Program-made: the position numbers and the translations under genes | Notes under the pieces: model-generated | Seen by the model: the letters and a program-made list of their open reading frames with translations, nothing else | Database searches by the model: none | What the model was told of the DNA's origin: nothing | Assembly: GCA_963739995.1 (NCBI GenBank) | Contig: CAVUCH010000011.1 | Span: forward strand, 62,001-126,000 | Direction: 5' to 3' | Source: CAVUCH01 sp963739995 | GTDB lineage: Bacteria > Acidobacteriota > Vicinamibacteria > Vicinamibacterales > JAENWD01 | DNA: 64,000 nt | Shown: positions 24,317 to 33,167 of the stretch, piece after piece | Position numbering within the stretch: position 1 is the first letter of the stretch | Layout of the letters: every line of letters begins with the position of its first letter

Positions 24317-25114
24317 ATGCGCCTCCATCGCCGCTCCCCGCTGGTGATCGGTGCTGCCCTCTGCGGCTGCATCCTGCCGGTGATGATGGCCGCGATGCCG
24401 CCGCTGTCTGGTGCGGCCCTTCCGCCCGAGCCCGCCGTGCCCTTCACGGTGGGGGAGACGCTCGAGTACGACGTCGGCTGGTCGTCCTACCTCACCGCCG
24501 GGACTGCAACCCTGGCCATCCGCGAAAAGAAACCGTCGTACGGTTCCGTCGCGTATTACGCGATAGCCGAGGGCCGGGCCACGGGAGTGGTTGCCGCTCT
24601 CTACCACGTGTATTACAAGGCGGACACGCTGCTCGACGTGTACTCGCTTCTGCCGCAGCGTGGGTCCATCTATGGCGAAGAGGGACGCCGGCGACGCATG
24701 CGCACCACCAGGTTCGATCAGGCGAAGAGGACGGCGCAATACGATGTGACCCCAGGTGCCGGTCCGCAGAAGCCGATTGCGCTCCCTGGTCCCACGCACG
24801 ATGCGCTCTCGGTGGTGCTGGCGCTACGGACGCTGCGCCTGCGTGAGGGGCTATCGGTGACGCTCCCCGTGTCGGACGGCGGGCGGGTGTTCCGAGTGCA
24901 GGCCACGGTGCGTGAGCGCCAGCGGCTCTCAACGCGGCTGGGCCGGTTGATGGCGTGGCGCATCGAGCCGGTGATCCTGGGCGACCACGGCGAAGGCGGT
25001 GCCAGCCGGCTGACGCTCTGGGTGTCGGATGATGCGCAGAAGTGGCCGCTGTCGATGGAAGCGGAGATGCCCGTCGGCAAGTTTACGCTGACGCTGCGCA
25101 GCGCTCGCAGATAA
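24317..25114 (+). CDS. DUF3108 exported protein
   Basis: 265 residues from ATG 24317 (an ATG-like start seven codons upstream is possible). A hydrophobic N-terminus (SPLVIGAALCGCILPVMMAAM) is a signal peptide. The mature part begins PFTVGETLEYDVGWSSYLTAGTATL, the hallmark of DUF3108, and continues with beta-rich sequence including YHVYYKADTLLDVYSLLP and ends WPLSMEAEMPVGKFTLTLR. DUF3108 proteins are periplasmic beta-clam proteins of unknown biochemical role. It is followed after 11 bases by an FAD oxidase gene, probably in the same transcript. The 128 bases upstream hold only the end of the repeat element. Confidence 0.85.
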   Translation: MRLHRRSPLVIGAALCGCILPVMMAAMPPLSGAALPPEPAVPFTVGETLEYDVGWSSYLTAGTATLAIREKKPSYGSVAYYAIAEGRATGVVAALYHVYYKADTLLDVYSLLPQRGSIYGEEGRRRRMRTTRFDQAKRTAQYDVTPGAGPQKPIALPGPTHDALSVVLALRTLRLREGLSVTLPVSDGGRVFRVQATVRERQRLSTRLGRLMAWRIEPVILGDHGEGGASRLTLWVSDDAQKWPLSMEAEMPVGKFTLTLRSARR

Positions 25115-25125
25115 TTCGCCGGGGG

Positions 25126-26220
25126 ATGCCAGTGCCCGATGTCGACGTCGTCGTGATTGGGGCGGGAGTGATCGGGCTGGCGTGCGCCCGCGCGATTGCG
25201 GCCGACCGCCGATCGGTGTGCCTCATCGAGCGCCTTCGGGCCCCCGGGATGGCAACCAGCACCCATAACAGCGGCGTAATCCACGCCGGGCTCTACTACC
25301 CTGCCGGCACGCTCAAGGCACGCCTCTGTGTGCGCGGGGCGACGCTGCTGTACGAGTTCTGCGCAAGCCAGGAGATACCGCACGCGCGCTGCGGAAAGTT
25401 CGTCACGGCGGCAGACGAGGGCGAGATGCCCGCGCTCGAGGCGTTGCTGGCGCGGGGCGTGGAGAACGGTGTTCCGGGCCTCCAGCTGGTGGACGGAGCA
25501 TTCGTGCATCGGCGCGAGCCGCACGTCCACGCACACGCCGCGATCTGGTCTGCGACGACCGGCATCGTGGAGCCTGAGGCGCTCGTCCGCGCGCTCAGCC
25601 GTGGGTGCGACGCTCTCGGCGTGATCCGGCTCGTCGGGACACCGGTGATTGGTGGGGGCATTGTGAACGGCGGCATTACCGTGCAAACGCCGGCGGAGGA
25701 GATCACTGCTGGTGTGGCGGTGAACGCGGCGGGGCTTTACGCCGACGAAGTGTCGGCAGCGCTCGGCGGTCGTAAGTTCCGTATCCATCCATGCCGGGGT
25801 GAATACGCCGAGCTCGTGCCGTCACGAAGCGATCTCGTGCGTGCGCTCGTCTATCCGCTCCCGCATCAGAAGGGGCACAGCCTGGGCGTGCACTTGACTC
25901 GGACGACATGGGGCAGCGTGCTCGTCGGCCCCACTGTGCGTTTCCAGGAAGGAAAGGACGATTACGAAACCGACCGTCTCCCGGTAGAGGCGTTCTTCGA
26001 GCCGGCCCGCGCCCTGCTCCCGGATTTGCGTTTGGAGGATCTGCGTCTGGGCGGCAGCGGGATCCGCCCCAAGCTGCATGGCCCTGACGGCTCGTTCGAG
26101 GATTTCCTGATCGAGCGAGACCCCGTGAACCCGCATCTCGTGCAGGCGTCTGGCATCGAGTCCCCCGGCCTGACCGCCTGCCTCGCCGTCGCCGAACTCG
26201 CCGTGCAACTCACCCGTTGA
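25126..26220 (+). CDS. FAD-dependent L-2-hydroxyglutarate oxidase-like protein
   Basis: 364 residues of the DAO/GlpD-like family. VVVIGAGVIGLACARAIA at the N-terminus is the FAD dinucleotide fold; ATSTHNSGVIHAGLYYPAGTLKARLC is the LhgO-type flavin/substrate loop; YPLPHQKGHSLGVHLTRT and GSGIRPKLHGPDG are C-terminal family blocks. L-2-hydroxyglutarate would be oxidised to 2-oxoglutarate with electrons going to the quinone pool; other 2-hydroxy acids remain possible. The ATG at 25126 is preceded by a G-rich run and gives the family length. Confidence 0.85.
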   Translation: MPVPDVDVVVIGAGVIGLACARAIAADRRSVCLIERLRAPGMATSTHNSGVIHAGLYYPAGTLKARLCVRGATLLYEFCASQEIPHARCGKFVTAADEGEMPALEALLARGVENGVPGLQLVDGAFVHRREPHVHAHAAIWSATTGIVEPEALVRALSRGCDALGVIRLVGTPVIGGGIVNGGITVQTPAEEITAGVAVNAAGLYADEVSAALGGRKFRIHPCRGEYAELVPSRSDLVRALVYPLPHQKGHSLGVHLTRTTWGSVLVGPTVRFQEGKDDYETDRLPVEAFFEPARALLPDLRLEDLRLGGSGIRPKLHGPDGSFEDFLIERDPVNPHLVQASGIESPGLTACLAVAELAVQLTR

Positions 26221-26249
26221 TAATCGCGTCACGACCCTCGGCCGGCCCG

Positions 26250-27086
26250 TCAGTGCGCGGCGAGATGGCGACGAAGGGCGTCCTGCCAGGTGGGCATCGC
26301 GATGCCGGCGGTCGCCAGCTTCTCGTTCGACAGGGCGCAGTAGCGGGGACGGCGTGCCCGCATCGGAACATCGGCGACACGCACGGGTACCAGCCGCGGC
26401 TGTGCGCCGAGGACGGCTGCAATCTCTTGCGCCACCGCCTCCCACGTGGCGTGACCGCTGTTCACGCAGTGGTACATGCCCCCCTCGATCCCCCGCTCGA
26501 GCAACGCCTCCGTGGCGGTGACGACGTCCTCCACGAAGGCCGGCGACACGACCCGATCGGCGAAAACGCGCGTCTCTTGTCCGGCGCGGATCGCCTCCGC
26601 GATGCGGTCGATGCTGCTCCGCGGCAGCGGTCCGCCGAAGAGGCTCTCGACGCGCAGGATGTAGCGCCGGGGCGCGTCTCGCGTGAGCCACTCGCCCAAC
26701 AGCTTCGATTGGCCGTAGACGCTCAGGGGCGCGACGGGGGCGTCCTCGCGGTACGGCTGGTCGGCGTTCCCATCGAACACGAAATCCGTGCTGTAGTGCA
26801 CGAGCACCGAGCCTTCACGGGCGGCCGCACGCGCGAGGGCCTGCACACCGAAGGCGTTGCCCTCGAGCGCGGCAAGCACGTCGTCTTCGGCCCGGTCCAC
26901 TGCATTGTAGCCAGCGCAGTTGACGATCGCGTCGGGGTGAATCGCCGCCATCACGCGCAACACATCGGCGGCACGGGACACGTCCAGATCGGCGCGCGCC
27001 AGCGCTGTCACCTCGTGCCGCTCAGAGAGGCGAAGCGCCATCGCCTGCCCGAGCTGGCCCCCCGCGCCAGTGACCGCAATCTTCAT
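26250..27086 (-). CDS. rfbD: dTDP-4-dehydrorhamnose reductase (RmlD)
   Basis: 278 residues, short-chain reductase completing dTDP-L-rhamnose synthesis. Seen: KIAVTGAGGQLGQAMA (NADPH site), DLDVSRAADVLRV, IVNCAGYNAVDRAEDD, VHYSTDFVFDGN and the catalytic YGQSKLLGE. RmlA/B/C are not adjacent. The gene converges with the LhgO-like gene across 29 bases. The start ATG 27086 gives the normal family N-terminus; an in-frame ATG five codons earlier is less likely. Confidence 0.9.
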   Translation of the reverse strand: MKIAVTGAGGQLGQAMALRLSERHEVTALARADLDVSRAADVLRVMAAIHPDAIVNCAGYNAVDRAEDDVLAALEGNAFGVQALARAAAREGSVLVHYSTDFVFDGNADQPYREDAPVAPLSVYGQSKLLGEWLTRDAPRRYILRVESLFGGPLPRSSIDRIAEAIRAGQETRVFADRVVSPAFVEDVVTATEALLERGIEGGMYHCVNSGHATWEAVAQEIAAVLGAQPRLVPVRVADVPMRARRPRYCALSNEKLATAGIAMPTWQDALRRHLAAH

Positions 27087-27144
27087 TCGTCCTCGCCCCA
27101 TATGCGCGTCTTCGCCCCGTGTGCTCCCCTGAACCGCGACCCGC

Positions 27145-28428
27145 TCACGCCGCCCGGGCCTGCGATCGGTGCATCTGCTCGTCGTCCAGCACACCCTCCC
27201 ACCGCGCCACGACGGCGGTCGCGATGCAATTGCCCATCACGTTGACTGCGGTCCGGCCCATGTCGAGGAGCTGGTCGATGCCCAGCAGGATGGCGGCGCC
27301 CTCCAGCGGCAGGCCGAAGCTGCTCAACGTGGCCGTGAGGATCACGAGAGCTGCCCTTGGCACTCCGGCCACGCCCTTGCTCGTGAGCATGAGCGTCAAC
27401 ATCATGGTGACCTGCTGACCGACGGACAGCTCGACGCCCGCCAGCTGCGCAACGAACATGCTCGCCGCCGACAGATACAGCGTGCTGCCGTCGAGGTTCA
27501 TGCTGTAGCCGGTCGGCAGCACGAAGCTCACGATGCGCTTCGGCACGCCGAAGCGCTCCATGACCTCCAGCGATTTGGGCAGCGCCGCCTCGCTGCTTGC
27601 CGTGGTGAGCGCAATCAGGAACGGCTCGCGGATGGTCCGCAGAAAGGCGAGAAATGGTACGCGGATGAGCAGCGCCGCACCGCCGACCACAAGCAGCACG
27701 AAGATCGCCAGCGACGCGTACATCACCAGCACGAGTTTCCCGAGCGTGACCAGTATCACGAGCCCGCGGCCGCCCACCGTCGCCGCGATGGCGGCCATCA
27801 CGCCGACCGGCGCGAACTTCATCACGTATCCCGTGAACCTGAACATCACCTGCGCAACGCTGTCCAGCAGCTCGACGAGCGGCCGGCCCTTCTCGCCGAC
27901 CGCCGCGAGTGCGACGCCAAAAATCGTGGCGAAGACGACGATCTGCAGGATGTCGCCCTTCGCCATCGCCTCGACGATGGATGTCGGGAAGAGGTGGAGG
28001 AGGATATCCCACCCACTCTGCTGGTTCCTCGCCAGCGCGGCGAGCTCCTGCGTATCCGCGGCCATCGGCAGCGAGACGCCGGCCCCGGGGCGAAACACGT
28101 TCACCATCACCAGCCCGATCACGAGCGCGATGGTGGTCGCGAGCTCGAACCAGAGGATCGCCTTCAGCCCGATGCGGCCCATGGATTTCAGATCGCCGCT
28201 GCCCGCGATGCCCACGACCAGCGTTGAGAACAGCAGCGGCGCGATGATCATCTTGATCATGCGGAGGAACATGTCAGCCAGAGGCTTGATCCCGACGCCA
28301 AAGGCGGGCCAGAGATAGCCGATCACGATGCCCGCGAGCAGGCCGATGAAGATTTGTGTCGTCAGCGATGGACCACGTGACGGACGTGCGCGGCTCTCGA
28401 TGGTGGGCACGGCGGGCGGCGCGGACAT
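27145..28428 (-). CDS. Dicarboxylate/amino acid:cation symporter (DAACS)
   Basis: 427 residues, eight membrane helices and two re-entrant loops by family. LFSTLVVGIAGSGDLKSMGRIG, the serine-rich hairpin TTASSEAALPKSLE, VLPTGYSMNLDGSTLYLS (the NMDGT motif with Leu for Met) and DQLLDMGRTAVNVMGNCIAT are all present; the Asp, Arg and Asn of the last motif bind the substrate carboxylates and cation. It imports C4-dicarboxylates, glutamate or aspartate with Na+ or H+; which one cannot be told. The ~220 bases upstream consist mostly of a telomere-like repeat region. Confidence 0.92.
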   Translation of the reverse strand: MSAPPAVPTIESRARPSRGPSLTTQIFIGLLAGIVIGYLWPAFGVGIKPLADMFLRMIKMIIAPLLFSTLVVGIAGSGDLKSMGRIGLKAILWFELATTIALVIGLVMVNVFRPGAGVSLPMAADTQELAALARNQQSGWDILLHLFPTSIVEAMAKGDILQIVVFATIFGVALAAVGEKGRPLVELLDSVAQVMFRFTGYVMKFAPVGVMAAIAATVGGRGLVILVTLGKLVLVMYASLAIFVLLVVGGAALLIRVPFLAFLRTIREPFLIALTTASSEAALPKSLEVMERFGVPKRIVSFVLPTGYSMNLDGSTLYLSAASMFVAQLAGVELSVGQQVTMMLTLMLTSKGVAGVPRAALVILTATLSSFGLPLEGAAILLGIDQLLDMGRTAVNVMGNCIATAVVARWEGVLDDEQMHRSQARAA

Positions 28429-28459
28429 CGACAGAGTCTACCGGAAGCTCTGGAGTGGT

Positions 28460-28650
28460 CGCGAAGGGCGGAAGGGCTGAAGGCTAAGGGCATAAGGGTT
28501 AAGGGTTAAGGGTTAAGGGTTAAGGGTTAAGGGCTAAAGCTGCTGAGGCCATGGCCGTGAGGCCCGAACACCCGACCAGCCTGCGGCCATGAGCTTCGGC
28601 CCTCAGCCTTTCCCCTTAGCCGTCAGCCCTTGGCCTTTAGCCTTTAGCTA
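28460..28650. repeat. TTAAGGG tandem repeat with opposing inverted arm
   Basis: A run of about five TTAAGGG heptamers (28494-28532) is flanked by related words. GGGCTGAAGGCTAAGGG (28474-28490) pairs with CCCTTAGCCGTCAGCCC (28613-28629) at 16 of 17 positions, and GCTGAGG / CCTCAGC and GGCCATG words nest inside. The whole gap between the DUF2911 stop and the symporter start is thus one long imperfect inverted repeat. Resemblance to eukaryotic telomere repeats is superficial. Confidence 0.75.
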
Positions 28651-29244
28651 CTTCGCCAGCGCGATCGGAACCCGCACCTCCGTCCGAATCCACCGAAGCA
28701 CCATGTCCGCGCCGGCAGGGGTCTTCTCGAAGTCGAACGTCAGCTGGTCCACTTCCTTGTCTTCCGGCAGTTCCGTTGCCGTCGCAGACACGGTCAGGAC
28801 GTCAGTCGGCGCGAGATCGACGGGCGTGAACGTGTTGTTCGCGAAGATACCCAGGCCGTCGAGTCCGAGCTTCGAATTGATGTGGACCTTCCAGGTGCCT
28901 GGCGCGGGCGTCGTGGAGAGCGAGTAGGTGCCGGCCGGCAGCTTCTGGCCCCCGACGAGGACGTCACGGGTTACCGTCAACTCCGTTGCTTCGTTGGCCC
29001 CGGTGCGCCATCGCTCTCCGTAGATCACCACCGCGCCGCTCTCTTTGGTGCCGAAGATGTTCTTGCGATCGCGCTTGTACGGACGGCCGTAGACGACCCG
29101 CACGTACGCGTCGCCGAGCATGGTGCGCGCCATGCCGAGCGGGCTCGGCCTCCGTGACGGGTGCAGATCCTGCGCCGCCAGGACGAGTGGAGCGACGACT
29201 GCCGCCGCGAGCGCGGCGACCACCATTCGACGATTGACGTTCAT
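28648..29244 (-). CDS. DUF2911 exported protein
   Basis: 198 residues. Signal peptide (VVAALAAAVVAPLVLAAQ), then a beta-sandwich of the DUF2911 family: SPLGMARTMLGDAYVRVVYGRP, FGTKESGAVVIYGERWRTGANEAT and LPAGTYSLSTTPAPGTWKVHIN. The family is secreted or periplasmic, common in Acidobacteriota and Bacteroidota, with no known biochemical activity. The stop lies at the outer edge of the TTAAGGG repeat region. It is a single gene. Confidence 0.88.
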   Translation of the reverse strand: MNVNRRMVVAALAAAVVAPLVLAAQDLHPSRRPSPLGMARTMLGDAYVRVVYGRPYKRDRKNIFGTKESGAVVIYGERWRTGANEATELTVTRDVLVGGQKLPAGTYSLSTTPAPGTWKVHINSKLGLDGLGIFANNTFTPVDLAPTDVLTVSATATELPEDKEVDQLTFDFEKTPAGADMVLRWIRTEVRVPIALAK

Positions 29245-29352
29245 GAACGTTCCTCCTGTGGCGCCGCCGGGGCGACGGCGACCGATGAGCGTGATTGTGC
29301 GTGCCTTCGTGCAGTGACGACCGCCGCGACAGTATGGATCAGACGGCTCGGG

Positions 29353-30480
29353 TCAAGGGCCGCCAGCAACTCCGACCAGCGCGCCAAGGCTGTCGACGAC
29401 GTGTCTCAGCTGAGCGTCGGACAGCTCGCCGAAAATAGGCAGCGCCAGCGCTTCACGTGCCGCGCGTTCCGATTCGGGAAAGCCGGCTTCCCACGGGCCG
29501 AGATGCGCGAAGCATTCCTGCTCGTGGAAGGGAACGGGGTAGTAGACCGCTGTGCCGACGCCCCGCGCCTCGAGCCCGGCCTTCACACGATCGCGGTCGC
29601 GCACGCGCACGACGAACTGGTTGTAGACGTGCGTGCGGCCGGCACGCTCGGCCGGCAGGGTGACTCGGCTCGTGAGACCGGCCGCCTGGATCAACTCCCG
29701 ATATCGCGCAGCGTTCCGCTGGCGGGCCGCAGTCCAGGAGGCCAGGTGCGGGGCTTTGACGCGCAGCACGGCCGCCTGGAGGGCATCGAGGCGGAAGTTT
29801 CCTCCGACCATCCGGTGGTGGTACTGCCGCTCAGCACCATGCGTACGCAGCAGCCGCACGCGCGACGCGAGCGCATCGTCGTTGCTCGTGACGAGCCCGG
29901 CATCCCCGAAGGCGCCCAGGTTCTTGCTCGGAAAGAACGAAAAGCATCCGAGCGCGCCGATCCCGCCGGCGAGGCGGCCTTTGTATCGGGCGCCAATCGC
30001 CTGTGCGGCGTCCTCGATCACGGGTATGCCTGCCTGTCCGGCAAGCTCGACGATCGGATCCATGTCAGCCATCTGGCCGAACAGGTGCACGGGCAGCAGC
30101 GCGCGCGTGCGCGGCGTCATCGCGCGGGCGACCTGGGCGACATCGATGTTGAAGGTGGCGGGGTCGATGTCCACGAAGACCGGGGTCGCGCCGACTCGCG
30201 CCACTGCGCCGGCGGTGGCGAAGAACGAGTACATGCTCGTCACGACCTCGTCGCCCGTACGCACCCCGAGCGCCATCAGGGAGACGAGCAGCGCGTCAGT
30301 GCCGGAGCTGACACCGATGGCGTGCTTGACTCCGAGCAGCTCCGCGATCTCGTGCTCAAAGGACTCGACCTCCGCGCCCATTACGAAGCGCTGGCTGTCG
30401 CACACGCGGACGACCGCCGAGAGCACCTCGTCGCGGATGCCCGCGAACTGTGCCTGGAGGTCGAGCAGCGGGACGTGCAT
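29353..30480 (-). CDS. DegT/DnrJ/EryC1/StrS sugar aminotransferase
   Basis: 375 residues, PLP enzyme transferring an amino group to a nucleotide-linked keto-sugar. Seen: PLLDLQAQFAGIRDEV and AIGVSSGTDALLVSLMAL (PLP phosphate), IEDAAQAIGARYKG (Asp to pyridine N) and the Schiff-base Lys in CFSFFPSKNLGAFGD (about residue 186). The C-terminal GTAVYYPVPFHEQECF is typical. It follows gmd by 66 bases on the same strand, so the substrate could be a 4-keto-6-deoxy-mannose derivative, but the sequence looks closer to 3-aminotransferases such as the WbpE/FdtB type than to perosamine synthase. ATG 30480 is used; GTG 30483 is equivalent. Confidence 0.88.
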   Translation of the reverse strand: MHVPLLDLQAQFAGIRDEVLSAVVRVCDSQRFVMGAEVESFEHEIAELLGVKHAIGVSSGTDALLVSLMALGVRTGDEVVTSMYSFFATAGAVARVGATPVFVDIDPATFNIDVAQVARAMTPRTRALLPVHLFGQMADMDPIVELAGQAGIPVIEDAAQAIGARYKGRLAGGIGALGCFSFFPSKNLGAFGDAGLVTSNDDALASRVRLLRTHGAERQYHHRMVGGNFRLDALQAAVLRVKAPHLASWTAARQRNAARYRELIQAAGLTSRVTLPAERAGRTHVYNQFVVRVRDRDRVKAGLEARGVGTAVYYPVPFHEQECFAHLGPWEAGFPESERAAREALALPIFGELSDAQLRHVVDSLGALVGVAGGP

Positions 30481-30546
30481 CACGTCAGCGGCAGCAAGGC
30501 GTCGGGAGAATTCGCCGGGTGCGTGCGCCGGGAGCCCAGCGCGGCA

Positions 30547-31545
30547 TCAGCGCACGACTGGCAGGGCGCGGGCGTGGGCAGCGGCGGCCGTCAGCCGCTC
30601 GATATCAGCGTCGACCATCATGCCGATGAGGCCGTTGAAATCAACCTGCGGCTCCCACTGGAGCACCCGGCGCGCCTTCGACGGGTCGCCGATCAGCAGG
30701 TCCACTTCCGCGGGCCGCAGGAAGGCCGGGTCCTGGCGCACGTGCGGGCGCCAGTCGAGCCCCACGTGCCCGAACGCCAACTCGACGAGATCCTGCACGG
30801 AGTGCGTCACCCCCATCGCGACCACGTAGTCGTCCGGCGCGTCCTGCTGCAGCATCGTCCACATGGCGCGGACGTAGTCGCCCGCAAAGCCCCAATCGCG
30901 CTTGGCGTTGCGGTTGCCGAGGCTGAGCGTATCGGTGAGGCCAAGCTTGATGCGCGCGACACCGTCGGTGACCTTGCGTGTGACGAACTCGAGGCCGCGC
31001 CGGGGCGACTCGTGGTTGAACAGGATGCCCGAGCACGCATAAAGGCCGTAGCTCTCCCGGTAGTTCACGGTGATGTAGTGCCCGAAGACCTTCGACACGC
31101 CGTAGGGGCTGCGCGGGTAGAAGGGCGTGTCTTCGTTCTGGGGCACCTGACGCACCTTCCCGAACATCTCGCTCGACGAAGCCTGGTAGAAGCGGATGCT
31201 GGTGTCGACTTGGCGAATCGCCTCGAGGCAGCGCGTCACCCCCTGCGAGTTGAACTCGCCGGTCAGCATCGGCTGGTCCCACGACGCGGGGACGAAGGAC
31301 ATGGCCGCGAGGTTGTAGAACTCGTGCGGGCGCACCGCGTCGACGGCCTTGATGAGCGACAGCTGGTCGAGCAGGTCGGCCGGCAGGAGGGTCACCCTGC
31401 CGAGCAGGTGCTCGATGCGCCACACGTTCGGAGCGCTGAGACGCCGTACGATGCCGAATACCTCGTAGCCCTTGCCGAGGAGCAGTTCGGCGAGGTACGA
31501 GCCGTCCTGCCCGGTGATGCCGGTGATGATTGCTCTTTTGGACAT
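30547..31545 (-). CDS. gmd: GDP-mannose 4,6-dehydratase
   Basis: 332 residues of the extended short-chain dehydrogenase family. AIITGITGQDGSYLAELLL binds NADP; YNLAAMSFVPASWDQP, FYQASSSEMFG and the catalytic YGVSKVFGHYI follow; FNHESPRRGLEFVTRKV and KRDWGFAGDYVRAMW are Gmd-specific. It forms GDP-4-keto-6-deoxy-D-mannose, precursor of GDP-fucose, rhamnose or perosamine. First gene of a gmd-degT pair. With RmlD nearby it suggests surface polysaccharide synthesis, though no glycosyltransferase cluster is adjacent. Confidence 0.93.
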   Translation of the reverse strand: MSKRAIITGITGQDGSYLAELLLGKGYEVFGIVRRLSAPNVWRIEHLLGRVTLLPADLLDQLSLIKAVDAVRPHEFYNLAAMSFVPASWDQPMLTGEFNSQGVTRCLEAIRQVDTSIRFYQASSSEMFGKVRQVPQNEDTPFYPRSPYGVSKVFGHYITVNYRESYGLYACSGILFNHESPRRGLEFVTRKVTDGVARIKLGLTDTLSLGNRNAKRDWGFAGDYVRAMWTMLQQDAPDDYVVAMGVTHSVQDLVELAFGHVGLDWRPHVRQDPAFLRPAEVDLLIGDPSKARRVLQWEPQVDFNGLIGMMVDADIERLTAAAAHARALPVVR

Positions 31546-31606
31546 GTCTGACGGTAAAACCCACTGAGACTAAAGGATGTGCCCAGACGTGTCAAACAAC
31601 GGGACA

Positions 31607-32089
31607 CTAGCGTCTCGTCATCTTCACGGCGGCTCTCGTTTCGCGGTCGGTTTCCCGCTTTTTGATGGCTTCCCGCTTGTCGTGCGCCTGCTTGCCTTTG
31701 GCCAGGCTGATGGCGACTTTCACTTTGCCGCCCTTGAAGTAGAGGCGCAAAGGCACCAGCGTGAGGCCACGCTCCACCGTCTTGCCAATCAGCTTGCGGA
31801 TCTCCTGCCGGTGCAGGAGGAGCTTCCGCTTCCGGGTTGGCTCGTGGTCGGCATACCCGCGGTGGCTGTACGGGCTGATGTGCACGTTGTAGACGAACAC
31901 CTCGCCGTTTTCGAGGCGCGCGAAGCTGTCGCGCAGGTTCACGCGGCCTTCACGGATCGCCTTCACCTCCGTACCCTGGAGCACCACCCCCGCCTCGAAC
32001 GTTTCGAGAATGTGGAAGTCGTGAAGCGCCTTGCGGTTCTCGGAAACCATTCGTTCGGCCTTCTGGCGCTCGGTCTGGGGCGGCGGCAT
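31607..32089 (-). CDS. smpB: SsrA-binding protein SmpB
   Basis: 160 residues, the normal SmpB length. It binds tmRNA and delivers it to stalled ribosomes. Seen: NRKALHDFHILETFEAGVVL, GTEVKAIREGRVNLRDSFAR, NVHISPY and the basic C-terminal tail KGKQAHDKREAIKKRETDRE that enters the mRNA channel. The ATG at 32089 matches the family start; the upstream extension is not family-like. It stands 103 bases from pdxA on the same strand. The tmRNA gene itself is not in the window. Confidence 0.96.
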   Translation of the reverse strand: MPPPQTERQKAERMVSENRKALHDFHILETFEAGVVLQGTEVKAIREGRVNLRDSFARLENGEVFVYNVHISPYSHRGYADHEPTRKRKLLLHRQEIRKLIGKTVERGLTLVPLRLYFKGGKVKVAISLAKGKQAHDKREAIKKRETDRETRAAVKMTRR

Positions 32090-32192
32090 ATCTGGACAGT
32101 GTACCGGAAGGACCACAGGGGCCAGCCCGGCCCGCCGGCGGCGCGCAGTCTCGACTGCCGCCCAGGAACACGGGAGGTGTCGGCCGGAGCTT

Positions 32193-33086
32193 CTACGAAG
32201 GGGAAGGCGCGGCGATCGAACGACGTTTCGCCAGGTCCGCCGCCAGCAGCACTGCGTGCACCATGCTGCCAGCATCGGCGACGCCGCGGCCCGCGATGTC
32301 GAACGCGGTGCCGTGATCGACCGACGTGCGCACGATCGGGAGGCCGAGCGTGACGTTCACCGAGTGCCCGAACGCGAGAAGCTTCACGGGCACCAGGCCC
32401 TGGTCGTGATAGCAGGCGATCACGACGTCGAACTCGCCGCGATGTGCCCGGACGAACACCGTGTCGGCGGGCAGCGGCCCGACAACGTTGATGCCTGCAG
32501 ACCTGCAGTGCGCGACCGCCGGTGCGATCACCGCATCGTCTTCGTGTCCCATCAGCCCGTGCTCGCCTGCATGCGGGTTGAGACCCGCCACGGCGATGCG
32601 TGGCCGGTCACAGCCGAACCACGGCAGCTCGCTGGCGGTCAGCGCAATCGTGCGGGCGATCAGGTCGCGCGTGAGCGCGCGCGGCACCTCGGAGAGCGGA
32701 ATGTGGACGGTGGCGAGCACGACCCGCAGTTCGGGCGCGTCGAACATCATCGCGACGAAGCGGCTGCCGGTCATGTGGGCGAGCAGGTCAGTGTGCCCTC
32801 TCCACGGGAGGCCCGCCAGGGCGAATGCCTCCTTGCTGACGGGCGCCGTCGCGACACCATCCACCCGCCCGGCCATCGCATCGTCCACCGCGCGCACGAT
32901 CAGGTCGTACGCTGCACGCCCCGCAGCCCCCGAGAGCACGCCGGCCGGGAACGACTCCGACGGAGGCGGCGCGTAGACGATCGGCTCGCAGACCTGGAGA
33001 ACCTGTGCGTCGGCGGCCGCCTTTGCGGCCACCTCCGGCCCGATCCCCGCCGGATCCCCGACCGTCAGCGCGATTCGGGGCCGCAT
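32193..33086 (-). CDS. pdxA: 4-hydroxythreonine-4-phosphate dehydrogenase PdxA
   Basis: 297 residues. NAD-dependent oxidation of 4-phosphohydroxy-L-threonine in the DXP-dependent pyridoxal phosphate pathway. Seen: ALTVGDPAGIGPEV, TAPVSKEAF, GHTDLLAH (metal His), AGLNPHAGEHG, CYHDQGLVPVKLLAFG (metal His) and VRTSVDHGTAFDIAG. Slightly shorter than the E. coli enzyme (329). Other pdx genes are not adjacent. The 81 bases upstream separate it from ricT on the same strand. Confidence 0.95.
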   Translation of the reverse strand: MRPRIALTVGDPAGIGPEVAAKAAADAQVLQVCEPIVYAPPPSESFPAGVLSGAAGRAAYDLIVRAVDDAMAGRVDGVATAPVSKEAFALAGLPWRGHTDLLAHMTGSRFVAMMFDAPELRVVLATVHIPLSEVPRALTRDLIARTIALTASELPWFGCDRPRIAVAGLNPHAGEHGLMGHEDDAVIAPAVAHCRSAGINVVGPLPADTVFVRAHRGEFDVVIACYHDQGLVPVKLLAFGHSVNVTLGLPIVRTSVDHGTAFDIAGRGVADAGSMVHAVLLAADLAKRRSIAAPSPS

Positions 33087-33167
33087 GGGAGTCCAGCAAT
33101 GGAGTCTGGCGCCGTCTCGGCGGGTTCGGGGCCAGGCACCGTGGAAAAGAGGGGGCCCGACCTCATC

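Noticed and set aside
28494..28532. Telomere or linear replicon end suggested by TTAAGGG repeats
   Set aside because: It is an internal 39-base array between two ordinary genes with sequence continuing on both sides.
29161..31551. Very long (796-codon) open frame on the plus strand across the degT and gmd genes
   Set aside because: It lies fully antisense to two clear enzymes and has no domain-like sequence; long antisense frames are expected in GC-rich DNA with strong third-position bias.
32090..32192. Extension of SmpB or a small gene upstream of it
   Set aside because: The extended sequence is Arg/Cys-rich without similarity to SmpB; the ATG at 32089 gives the exact family start.
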